Shown: positions 7,564 to 14,703, numbered from the stretch's first letter. The stretch: DNA of 18,035 bases from Psychrobacter sp. UBA3483 (GCF_002377905.1 NZ_DFQS01000061.1:1-18035); one strand, 5' to 3'. Notes: generated from the letters alone by a model not told the origin. Program-made: numbers and translations.

Positions 7564-8197
7564 AGTTCTAGTTTTAGACTTAGATGATACTCTCTATTCT
7601 GAATTAAATTATCTGAAATCTGCATATCACAGCATAGCCAGTGAGTTGTCAGATAATAATAATCAATTATATGAATTAATGTTAAGTAAGTATATTAATT
7701 CCGAAGATGTATTCAGTTTTCTTGTCACCGAATATAATGTTGAGCTGCAATACTTGCTAGATTTGTATAGATATCATATCCCTAATATTCAATTGTATCC
7801 TAATGTGGACAAAGTCTTAAACTATTTCTCAGAGAACGGTGAAATAGCTATTGTCACTGATGGTCGCTCTAAGACTCAGAGAAATAAACTCAGGGCTTTA
7901 GGCTTAACGCATATATTGACAACTATAGTGATATCAGAAGAGCTAAAAACGGAAAAACCTTGCAGAGCAAATTTTGAAAAAGTTGTTTCAGAAACTATAG
8001 GTAACAAGTATATATATATTGGTGACAACTTAAAAAAAGATTTTATCACTCCAAAAGAGATGGGATGGACAACAATATGCTTAAAAGATCAAGGTAATAA
8101 CATACATAAGCAGAATTTCGAACTCCCTTATGAATATCAGCCTGATTATTGTTTTGAATCATGGTTGGAAATACAATACTTTTTAAATATCCCATAA
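7556..8197 (+). CDS. HAD-superfamily hydrolase (phosphatase-like), partner of the ATP-grasp protein
   Basis: Haloacid-dehalogenase-type hydrolase, probably a small-molecule phosphatase acting on a precursor or on a phosphorylated intermediate; the substrate is unknown. All four HAD motifs are visible: motif I DLDDT (residues 8-12, nucleophile Asp8 and acid/base Asp10), motif II Thr101 in IVTDGRS, motif III Lys134 in KTEKP, and motif IV GDNLKKD (156-162). A helical cap lies between motifs I and II (about 15-90), the C1 arrangement. Length 213 is normal. The eight-base overlap with the ATP-grasp gene (7556-7563) and the shared low G+C say the two move and work together. An alternative is a regulatory or housekeeping phosphatase, but the context argues for glycan synthesis. 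Confidence 0.82.
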   Translation: MNKVLVLDLDDTLYSELNYLKSAYHSIASELSDNNNQLYELMLSKYINSEDVFSFLVTEYNVELQYLLDLYRYHIPNIQLYPNVDKVLNYFSENGEIAIVTDGRSKTQRNKLRALGLTHILTTIVISEELKTEKPCRANFEKVVSETIGNKYIYIGDNLKKDFITPKEMGWTTICLKDQGNNIHKQNFELPYEYQPDYCFESWLEIQYFLNIP

Positions 8198-8210
8198 AGA
8201 CGAATTTATT

Positions 8211-9413
8211 ATGCTAAATACAAAGTTTTCACCTTGGCCAAGCTTTACTCAAAAAGAGGCTGATGCGGTCAGTCAAGTATTATTATCCAACAAGGTAAAT
8301 TACTGGACAGGGCAAGAGTGTCGTCAGTTTGAGACTGAGTTTGCTAAATGGGCTGGTAGCAAATATGCCATTGCAATGGGTAATGGTACTTTAGCATTAG
8401 ACGTTGCCTTACAAGCGTTAGATATCGGCGCAGGCGATGAAGTAATCGTCACGCCGCGTACCTTTATTGCGAGTATCTCATCAGTGGTTAATGCGGGAGC
8501 AACCCCTGTTTTTGCTGATGTCGATGAGGCAACCGGTAACATCACACCTGAGTCAATCGCGGCGGTATTGACGGCTAAAACCAAAGCTATCGTCTGTGTG
8601 CATTTGGCAGGGTGGCCTTGTGATATGGATGGCATCATGGCACTAGCAGATAAGCACAATCTATATGTGATAGAGGATTGTGCGCAGGCGCACGGTGCGC
8701 GTTATAAGGGTCGTAGCGTTGGTAGTATCGGGCATATTGGTGCGTGGAGCTTTTGCCAAGATAAAGTGATGACGACAGGCGGTGAGGGCGGTATGGTCAC
8801 CACCAATGATGAGCAGTTATGGCGCAAGATGTGGGCTTATAAAGACCATGGCAAAAGCTACGCGGCGGTTTACGAGACCGAGCATCCACCAGGCTATCGC
8901 TGGCTACATGAGAGCTTTGGTACCAATTGGCGCATGACTGAAATGCAAGCAGTGATTGGTCGTATTCAATTAACGAGAATGCCTGAGTGGACCGCCAAAC
9001 GTACGGCTAATGCTCAAGCTATCTTAGATACCTGTGCACAATGGGAAGCCAAAGGCTATCTGTCTGTACCAAGATTAGAGGAATCAGCGCAGTTTGCAGA
9101 TTCGACCCATGCCTATTATAAGCTCTACGTCTATGTGCAGTCAGATAACCTACCTAAAGAGTGGTCACGAGATCGTATTATTCAAGAGATCAATGACTTA
9201 GGGGTTCCTTGTTTTTCAGGATCCGCCTCGGAAGTATATCTCGAAAAAGCATTTGATAATACAGGTTTACGTCCTGAAAGCAGATTGCCAGTCGCCAAGC
9301 AGCTTGGCGAAACCAGCTTGATGTTTCTCGTGCATCCAACGTTAACGGAAGACGAGATTAAGCAAACCGTACAAGCAATTGATAGCGTATGTGCGAATAT
9401 ACATAACCAATAA
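8211..9413 (+). CDS. DegT/DnrJ/EryC1/StrS-family sugar aminotransferase (PglE/QhbB-like)
   Basis: PLP-dependent sugar aminotransferase that, in the family, converts a UDP-4-keto-6-deoxy-HexNAc to the 4-amino sugar using glutamate. The PLP lysine is Lys185 in SFCQDKVMTTGGEGG. VIEDCAQAHGARYKG (153-167) supplies the cofactor-ring Asp156 and Gln159, and MGNGTLALDVAL (56-67) the phosphate-binding turn. The 400-residue length is normal. The closest known roles are the aminotransferases for UDP-bacillosamine/QuiNAc4N in Pgl, Wee and Qhb cassettes, next to a PglC-type transferase as here; a perosamine synthase-like role is the alternative. Composition changes back at this gene from very AT-rich to moderate (line 8581-8640 has 32 G+C of 60), matching the first part of the transferase gene, as if both belonged to an older backbone. 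The 4,6-dehydratase that would make its substrate is not in the window. Confidence 0.9.
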   Translation: MLNTKFSPWPSFTQKEADAVSQVLLSNKVNYWTGQECRQFETEFAKWAGSKYAIAMGNGTLALDVALQALDIGAGDEVIVTPRTFIASISSVVNAGATPVFADVDEATGNITPESIAAVLTAKTKAIVCVHLAGWPCDMDGIMALADKHNLYVIEDCAQAHGARYKGRSVGSIGHIGAWSFCQDKVMTTGGEGGMVTTNDEQLWRKMWAYKDHGKSYAAVYETEHPPGYRWLHESFGTNWRMTEMQAVIGRIQLTRMPEWTAKRTANAQAILDTCAQWEAKGYLSVPRLEESAQFADSTHAYYKLYVYVQSDNLPKEWSRDRIIQEINDLGVPCFSGSASEVYLEKAFDNTGLRPESRLPVAKQLGETSLMFLVHPTLTEDEIKQTVQAIDSVCANIHNQ

Positions 9414-9498
9414 GATATCAGTTGTTGAGTTAAGTTAAATTTAGTTACGTTAATGCAAATTGCCGTTTGACTGATAGCATTTATAAACCATTAGCTTT

Positions 9499-9504
9499 TA
9501 TAAT
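9499..9504 (+). promoter_or_regulatory. Possible -10 box of a promoter for the wzi-type gene
   Basis: A perfect TATAAT lies 31 bases upstream of the ATG at 9535, in the 121-base gap after the aminotransferase. No good -35 box is at the standard spacing (TTGACT at 9467-9472 is 26 bases away), so the promoter call is weak. Some transcription could also read through from the upstream operon, since no terminator hairpin was seen after 9413. Confidence 0.25.
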
Positions 9505-9534
9505 AAACCCCTTTTAACCAAAGAGTATTTGATC

Positions 9535-10977
9535 ATGTACAAGAAGCTAAGTATTTTATTGGGTTTTGGTGTCTTATCATCAGTGTCAATGCTGGCATCT
9601 GCACAAAACCTGTATATGAACGATCTAAAGCTTAAGGCAGATCTTGACTGGCTGAATACTCAAGGGGTCGCGCAGATTAGCACCAGTACGTGGCCACTGA
9701 CAGCTAATGAGATCAAGCGCGCTTTACATACGGCTAATGCCCAGACGCCAGCGCAGCAGCAGATCCTGCAGTCGGTACAAACGCGATTGAATCAAAACCG
9801 CGACTCAGTGGTAAAAGGGTCGGCCGCACTGCATATACAAACCGATAGAGATCAGCTACCACAAAAATTTGCTGATGATAAGCTGGCGGGTCAACAAGCA
9901 AGCGTTGGCGTGTCACTTAGCGAAGCAGAGTGGGAATTTAATCTACAAGCTAATGTAAAAAATGACAAACTTATTGAAGATGGCTCAGATGTTAGCTTTG
10001 AAGGATCATATCTTGCTGGCACTGCTGCTAATCAGTGGTTAATAGCAGGTAAAATCCCTACTTGGTGGGGACCTGGTCATGATGGTAGCCTTATTCGAGG
10101 CGATGCAAGCTTACCAGTGACAGGCTTTACGATGCAGCGTGACCAACAAGCTGCACCGACATCACAATATTTATCGTGGGTCGGACCTTGGCAATATCAG
10201 CTATTTGCCGGTCAGTTTGAAGATTATGAAGCAATTCCTGATGCTAAGCTGTTTGGCGCAAGGCTGACGGCTAGTCCTTGGGAATGGTTAGAAGTCGGGG
10301 CTTCTCGTACCTTTATGTGGGGCGGTGAAGGTCGTCCAGAGAGTTTTGGCTCCTTTACTGATGCTCTTTTAGGAACCAAAGATAATGGTGGGAACGAGCG
10401 AGGCGATCCTGCTAATCAGTTGGGCGGTTTCGATGCACGCTTAAGTTTAGCGCCATTAGTGAATGTACCTGCAGGTGTTTATGCACAGTACGTGGGTGAA
10501 GATGAAGCAGGGGGTTTGCCAGCGAAAAACATGTATTTAGCCGGTGTTGATTATGCGTCTGCTGCTTATGGTAAACCGTACCAGCTGTATGCAGAGTATA
10601 CTGATACTCGAACTAGTGGTGAGGTACGTGGTATCTCTTATGATCATAGTATTTATACCGACGGCTATTATCAGCAAGGCTTCCCATTAGGCTATGCACT
10701 AGGCGGTGATGCGGAAAGTATCGCACTTGGTGGTCGCTTATGGCTCGATAACCGTAATTTTATTAATGCAAAAGTACAACATGCCAAGGTGAATCAAGCG
10801 GATGAAGCTATTAATCAAGCGTTTCCAACGACTGATAAGTTGACTGCTATAGATGTGGCTTGGGAGCATCAGTACAATCCAAAGACGCTGATATCTAGTA
10901 GACTGTGGGCAGTCGACTCTGATATCCAGTCCACTGATGTTGGGGTAGGCGTAGGTATAGAATTTCATACTTATTAA
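9535..10977 (+). CDS. wzi: Capsule assembly Wzi-family outer-membrane protein
   Basis: Wzi-family beta-barrel protein of the outer membrane, which in Escherichia coli helps anchor group 1 capsule to the cell surface. A signal peptide is clear: basic MYKK, hydrophobic core LSILLGFGVLSSVSML, and cleavage expected after ASA (21-23). The mature part starts QNLYMNDLKLKADLDWL and is rich in alternating, aromatic beta-strand-like stretches (for example KIPTWWGPGHDGSLIRG in the middle), with SSRLWAVDSD and a final strand VGVGVGIEFHTY ending near aromatic residues, as barrels do. Length 480 matches Wzi. ATG 9535 is preferred to an in-frame TTG at 9529, because it begins a proper signal peptide. It is the last gene of the polysaccharide block, followed by a hairpin terminator, and it supports a capsule rather than a purely LPS-linked product. 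Confidence 0.85.
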   Translation: MYKKLSILLGFGVLSSVSMLASAQNLYMNDLKLKADLDWLNTQGVAQISTSTWPLTANEIKRALHTANAQTPAQQQILQSVQTRLNQNRDSVVKGSAALHIQTDRDQLPQKFADDKLAGQQASVGVSLSEAEWEFNLQANVKNDKLIEDGSDVSFEGSYLAGTAANQWLIAGKIPTWWGPGHDGSLIRGDASLPVTGFTMQRDQQAAPTSQYLSWVGPWQYQLFAGQFEDYEAIPDAKLFGARLTASPWEWLEVGASRTFMWGGEGRPESFGSFTDALLGTKDNGGNERGDPANQLGGFDARLSLAPLVNVPAGVYAQYVGEDEAGGLPAKNMYLAGVDYASAAYGKPYQLYAEYTDTRTSGEVRGISYDHSIYTDGYYQQGFPLGYALGGDAESIALGGRLWLDNRNFINAKVQHAKVNQADEAINQAFPTTDKLTAIDVAWEHQYNPKTLISSRLWAVDSDIQSTDVGVGVGIEFHTY

Positions 10978-11014
10978 ATGACTGTTTAATCAGTTTAAGG
11001 AAGTTTTCGAACAT

Positions 11015-11052
11015 AAAAAGTCGGTCTATTATAATTAATAGGCCGATTTTTT
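11015..11052 (+). terminator. Rho-independent terminator after the wzi-type gene
   Basis: Eleven-base-pair stem: TCGGTCTATTA (11021-11031) pairs with TAATAGGCCGA (11036-11046), with one G-U pair and loop TAAT. A run of T (11047-11052) follows and a run of A precedes it, so it could also work on the other strand. It closes the polysaccharide transcription unit. Confidence 0.88.
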
Positions 11053-11141
11053 ATAGTGAGTTTACTGTTTTTAAAGTCTTTACTGTCAATAGGGTGCTAG
11101 GATTTCTTAGCTCAGACAGGTACAATATCAGTCTCAATCAA

Positions 11142-11161
11142 CGGTCAAAAAGAATTGACCG
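11142..11161. repeat. Perfect inverted repeat in the folD leader
   Basis: CGGTCAA (11142-11148) and TTGACCG (11155-11161) are perfect complements around a six-base loop AAAGAA. No T run follows, so it does not look like a terminator. It could be an operator or an RNA hairpin in the folD leader; the role is unknown. Confidence 0.45.
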
Positions 11162-11205
11162 AGCATAAGACAGGCATGCAAAGATAATGCAGGCGCTGTC
11201 TTTAC

Positions 11206-11237
11206 TTTTTATCGCACCCTATTTTTTATCGCACCCT
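11206..11237 (+). repeat. Tandem direct repeat just upstream of folD
   Basis: The stretch TTTTTATCGCACCCT occurs twice in tandem with a 17-base period; its core ATCGCACCCT is at 11211-11220 and 11228-11237. The second copy ends 14 bases before the folD ATG, close to the ribosome site GGAG (11243-11246). It may be a small slippage duplication. The rest of the 274-base gap 10978-11251 holds the terminator, the inverted repeat above and no gene that I can see. Confidence 0.6.
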
Positions 11238-11251
11238 TTATTGGAGTTACT

Positions 11252-12157
11252 ATGTCAATTGCGTCTATTACGTCAACTGCCCAAGGATCTGCTACCGTTT
11301 TGGACGGTAAAGCACTTGCTAAACAAATAGAACAGCAGCTGAGTACGCGTGTAGACGCTATTAAAGCGAAAACAGGCCGTACTCCAAGCCTCGCGACGAT
11401 ATTGGTCGGTGACGATCTTGCTTCTGCGACTTATGTGCGTATGAAGGGCAATGCTTGTAAACGTGTCGGCATGGATTCTATTCGGGTTGAGATGCCAAGT
11501 GCGACGACGACTGCAGAGCTGATGGCGAAAATAGATGAGCTTAATAACAATCCAGACGTGCATGGTATTTTGCTGCAGCACCCAGTACCGGCTCATATCG
11601 ATGAGCGTGCTTGCTTTGAGCAGATTGATTTGGCAAAAGACGTCGATGGTGTGACCTGTCTTGGCTTTGGTCGTATGGCGATGCAGCAGTCCGCTTATGG
11701 CTCATGCACCCCGCAAGGTATCATGCATTTACTAGAGCACAATAATATTGAGCTTGCAAGCAAAGAGGCAGTGGTCGTCGGTCGTAGTGCTATCTTAGGT
11801 AAACCAATGGCGATGATGCTATTAAATGCCAACTGTACGGTAACGATTTGCCATTCAAGAACGCAAGATTTGGAATCGCATATTAAGCGTGCTGATATCG
11901 TCGTTGGGGCAGTGGGTGTACCTGAACTGATTAAAGCGGAATGGATTAAAGAAGGCGCGGTGGTGATCGATGCAGGTTTCCATCCAACGGATAATGGCGG
12001 CGTTGGTGATATCGAGCTGCAAGGTATAGAAAATATCGCTAGCGCTTATACACCAGTTCCAGGTGGCGTTGGCCCTATGACCATTAATACCCTTATTCGC
12101 CAAACCGTTGATGCGGCCGAAAAATCTGCTGGTTTAGACAACAGTGCAGTCAGCTAA
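11252..12157 (+). CDS. folD: Bifunctional methylenetetrahydrofolate dehydrogenase / methenyltetrahydrofolate cyclohydrolase
   Basis: Cytoplasmic FolD interconverts 5,10-methylene-THF and 10-formyl-THF using NADP, supplying one-carbon units for purine, methionine and formyl-Met-tRNA synthesis. The catalytic signature YVRMK (61-65) holds the Tyr and Lys of the active site. Gln109 in LLQHPVP and Asp132 in KDVDGV are the other conserved active-site residues. VVVGRSAILGKPMA (174-187) forms the Rossmann NADP site and PGGVGPMT the C-terminal signature. At 301 residues it is slightly longer than the usual 285 or so, because of about ten extra N-terminal residues (MSIASITSTAQG) before VLDGKALA. GGAG at 11243-11246 supports ATG 11252. 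The stop shares one base with the next start. Confidence 0.97.
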   Translation: MSIASITSTAQGSATVLDGKALAKQIEQQLSTRVDAIKAKTGRTPSLATILVGDDLASATYVRMKGNACKRVGMDSIRVEMPSATTTAELMAKIDELNNNPDVHGILLQHPVPAHIDERACFEQIDLAKDVDGVTCLGFGRMAMQQSAYGSCTPQGIMHLLEHNNIELASKEAVVVGRSAILGKPMAMMLLNANCTVTICHSRTQDLESHIKRADIVVGAVGVPELIKAEWIKEGAVVIDAGFHPTDNGGVGDIELQGIENIASAYTPVPGGVGPMTINTLIRQTVDAAEKSAGLDNSAVS

Positions 12158-12747
12158 TGAAGACGCTGTCAGAGCAAAAACCAGAACAGCAATCTGAACA
12201 GCTATCGACAGAGAAAAATAATAAAGCCTATCAAAGCAATAATATCGATGTAGCAAAGTCACATATGGGTATCCATGAGCGCATGCAGCATATCGGTCGT
12301 GAGTTTGTCGATATCTGCCACTATATTATTTTATTTTTAATCAGTGTGGTGGTGGTTTGGACGGCTGGCAAAGAGTTCCTTTCTATTGTGCAAAAAGGCT
12401 CAGCAGATTTAAAAGATATTTTATTGCTGTTCATTTATCTTGAGCTGCTCGCTATGATTGGGATTTACTTTAAAACGCATCGTTTGCCGGTGCAGTTTTT
12501 GATATTTATTGCGATTACCGCTTTATCACGCCATTTGGTGGTCGATGTGCAGGCGGTATCGGATAACTTTCATCTGTGGCTATTGGCAACGATTTCATTT
12601 GCCATTATGGTACTGAGTGCGTCAATTGTGATATTAACGTGGACGGCGAAGATGTTTGGGCGACCAGAAGATTATTTGGATGACCATCAAATAAGTAGTA
12701 CCGAGCATCATCTGCCAAGCGTTGATAGTAAGCCTTATCGTAAATAA
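12157..12747 (+). CDS. psiE: PsiE-family inner-membrane protein (phosphate-starvation-inducible PsiE-like)
   Basis: Small integral membrane protein of the PsiE family; the molecular function is unknown, and the name comes from phosphate-starvation induction of the E. coli member. The first 45 or so residues are hydrophilic and rich in Gln, Glu, Lys and Asn. Four hydrophobic segments follow (about 52-70, 87-104, 111-129, 140-163), and a charged tail. The PsiE-type core GREFVDICHYIILFLI and IYLELLAMIGIYFKTHRLPVQF is visible. Length 196 exceeds the roughly 140 of E. coli PsiE, mainly through the two polar ends. The start overlaps the folD stop by one base (TAATG) and no separate ribosome site is clear, which suggests translational coupling with folD. 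No phosphate (Pho) box is seen directly upstream, so phosphate control should not be assumed. Confidence 0.8.
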   Translation: MKTLSEQKPEQQSEQLSTEKNNKAYQSNNIDVAKSHMGIHERMQHIGREFVDICHYIILFLISVVVVWTAGKEFLSIVQKGSADLKDILLLFIYLELLAMIGIYFKTHRLPVQFLIFIAITALSRHLVVDVQAVSDNFHLWLLATISFAIMVLSASIVILTWTAKMFGRPEDYLDDHQISSTEHHLPSVDSKPYRK

Positions 12748-12813
12748 GGTCTTTTCAAAAAACATCATTGTTGAATGGCTTTCAATAAATTGCTTCGAAT
12801 AAATGGTTTTTAA

Positions 12814-12851
12814 TAAAAAAGGGTTGCCAATTAAATGGCAGCCCTTTTTTT
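12814..12851. terminator. Bidirectional rho-independent terminator between psiE and corA
   Basis: Stem GGGTTGCCA (12821-12829) pairs with TGGCAGCCC (12836-12844), one G-U pair, loop ATTAAA. It is flanked by an A run (12815-12820) on the left and a T run (12845-12851) on the right. Because psiE and corA converge here, the same hairpin can end both transcripts. Confidence 0.92.
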
Positions 12852-12869
12852 ATCTGAAATTCTCTTAAA

Positions 12870-14093
12870 TTACAGCCAGCCCAATCGTTTAAAGTTAAGG
12901 TATAAAAAGCTACAGAGCGAGAAGATAACGGCCATGATAACAAGGTAAGAGTACTCCCAATGTAGCTCTGGCATAAAGTCAAAGTTCATGCCATAGATGC
13001 CAGCAATTGCTGTCGGTACGGCCAAAATACCAGCCCAAGCCGCAAGTTTACGTACTACCTCGTTCTGTCCCATATTAACCATGGCAAGGTAAGTGTTCAT
13101 CACCACGCTAAGCATTTCATTTAAGCCATTAATCGCATCTAAAGAATGTAGTAAATGGTCATTGACGTCACGAAAATAAGGCTTCGCAGCATGAGAAAAT
13201 GGCGATATTAAATCGCTTTTATTGTGATTAATAAAGAAACTACAGATATCTTGCACGGGTAAAATTACCGCACGCATATGCACCAGCTGCGATTTTAATT
13301 CATAAAGATTTCTAAGCGTTTCTTTATTAAACTCATAGGTGAAGATATTGCGTTCTTGCTCACGCAGATAACTGCCTAAGCGATCGGTAATCGGCATATA
13401 GTTATCGACGATAAAATCGAGAATGGCATGTAGGACAAAAATAGGACCCATGCGCAGCTTTTCTGGGCGGCGATGGCAGTGCTCGCGCACCGGCGCATAA
13501 GAGTTCGACGGCCCATTTCGAATGGTAATCAGATAGTTTTTGCCCATGAATATCGCCGTGGTGCCGTAGCGAATGACGTTGTCTTCGAGTTTGGCGGTAC
13601 GCAGCACCACAAATATCATGTCATTGTCGTAGTTTTCAACCTTGGCGCGCTGATGATCAGCAAAGGCATCTTCAATCGCCAACTCGTGCAGCTCAAAGGC
13701 ATCTCTCACTTTTACCATGGTTTCTAAACTTGGGTCATAAAGACCGAGCCAGATAAATTGCCCGCTATTACTTAAAGCACGGCTGACATCGTTTAGGCCA
13801 ATTTTATTGACTTTTTCGCCGGTTTTACGCGAGTAGGCGTAGCAATTGACCACTTCGTCATCGCTCGATAAATCGATATCTTCATAGCGCTCAGAGTCGG
13901 GGTCATAGACGGTCATCGTCTCAATCGTATCCTCGACCGTCGCATCGGCATCGCCATAAATATAGCTGTCGTAGCTGGCATAATTGTCTAGATAAGAGCG
14001 CTCATCGCCTATGCTGGGGTCGATAAGGCTGACATTAGAGTCAGGTGTGATACGCGTTGTCGGTTTGACAATCAGGTCATCATCTTGGTTCAT
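12870..14093 (-). CDS. corA: CorA-family magnesium/cobalt transporter
   Basis: CorA-type pentameric inner-membrane channel for Mg2+ (and Co2+/Ni2+ in relatives). The signature YGMN (367-370) lies at the end of the first transmembrane helix (about 350-367). The second helix is about 382-399, followed by a short basic cytoplasmic tail. The large N-terminal cytoplasmic domain has the CorA-like LGLYDPS (116-122), a long helical region, and QERNIFTYEFNKETLRNLYELKSQL leading to the membrane. Length 407 is well above the 316 of E. coli CorA. The first 80 or so residues are an unusually acidic, Asp/Tyr-rich extension before the recognisable domain (VNCYAYSR onward). The ATG at 14093 has AAGGAG just upstream on the minus strand, so the extension is very probably translated. 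It converges with psiE and lies 139 bases downstream of the DUF2237 gene on the same strand. Confidence 0.93.
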   Translation of the reverse strand: MNQDDDLIVKPTTRITPDSNVSLIDPSIGDERSYLDNYASYDSYIYGDADATVEDTIETMTVYDPDSERYEDIDLSSDDEVVNCYAYSRKTGEKVNKIGLNDVSRALSNSGQFIWLGLYDPSLETMVKVRDAFELHELAIEDAFADHQRAKVENYDNDMIFVVLRTAKLEDNVIRYGTTAIFMGKNYLITIRNGPSNSYAPVREHCHRRPEKLRMGPIFVLHAILDFIVDNYMPITDRLGSYLREQERNIFTYEFNKETLRNLYELKSQLVHMRAVILPVQDICSFFINHNKSDLISPFSHAAKPYFRDVNDHLLHSLDAINGLNEMLSVVMNTYLAMVNMGQNEVVRKLAAWAGILAVPTAIAGIYGMNFDFMPELHWEYSYLVIMAVIFSLCSFLYLNFKRLGWL

Positions 14094-14232
14094 ACCTTCT
14101 CCTTTAGTCGGTGGCTAATATTAAATAAATGTTAAATAAACGTGAAATAAAATAGATTGTTACATAGGCCTAAAACATCTTTTGCCTATTAATTTATGTC
14201 CCTCACCTTTTTGTATATTGCTTCTTCGCAAA

Positions 14233-14622
14233 CTACAATGCATAGCGTTTTAGCGTGTCGATATCCACCAAGCTTAATAAGCTTTCGTGACAAGCTTCGA
14301 GCTTTATTTGCGGCGCAATATTAAAGTCTAGTGCTTCAACCCAGCGTAGTGCGCAGATACACCAGTAATCACCAGGTTGCAGGCCAGCAAACCCATACTC
14401 AGGCAGCGGCGTAATCAAGTCATTACCGCGACTGGCAGAAAAGTTTAAAAATTCGCTGGTCATCTTCGCGCATACAGTATGCTGACCGACGTCATGGTTG
14501 CCGGTATGACAAAAGCCATTGCGATAATAGCCAGTAATAGGGTCAAAACAACAGCTGGCGAGTGCAGTACCAAGAACGTTGGTTTGGTTAATGGCAGGGT
14601 TTGGGTGGTAATCAGATGACAT
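14233..14622 (-). CDS. DUF2237 family protein
   Basis: Small conserved protein of unknown function, 129 residues, the usual size of the family. The DUF2237 pattern is well kept: NVLGTAL (15-21), C-FDPITGYYRNGFC-TG (25-41), HTVCAKMTSEFLNFSASRGNDL (48-69), TPLPEYGFAGLQPGDYWCICALRW (71-94) and LEACHE (108-113). Conserved Cys and His (Cys25, Cys38, His39, His48, Cys51, Cys88, Cys90) could bind a metal, but that is a guess. No signal peptide or membrane segment is seen, so it is probably cytoplasmic. The start ATG (14622, minus strand) has only a modest GGAAAG ribosome site. It could be co-transcribed with corA; the 139-base gap between them (14094-14232) has no visible terminator. Confidence 0.88.
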   Translation of the reverse strand: MSSDYHPNPAINQTNVLGTALASCCFDPITGYYRNGFCHTGNHDVGQHTVCAKMTSEFLNFSASRGNDLITPLPEYGFAGLQPGDYWCICALRWVEALDFNIAPQIKLEACHESLLSLVDIDTLKRYAL

Positions 14623-14703
14623 AAGGCTTTCCGAGATAAAAATATGCTTTAGTGTAACATGAGTCTAGCGATAAGGCGTTATCAAGCAACAGATGATAAA
14701 CGC

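Noticed and set aside
8324..8659. Minus-strand open frame of 111 codons inside the aminotransferase gene.
   Set aside because: It is a shadow frame of a well-supported gene and has no recognisable motif of its own.
9529..9534. In-frame TTG at 9529 as start of the wzi-type gene.
   Set aside because: ATG 9535 begins a standard signal peptide (MYKK plus a hydrophobic core).
11273..11596. Minus-strand open frame of 107 codons inside folD.
   Set aside because: It is antisense to a strongly conserved enzyme and the translation resembles no known family.
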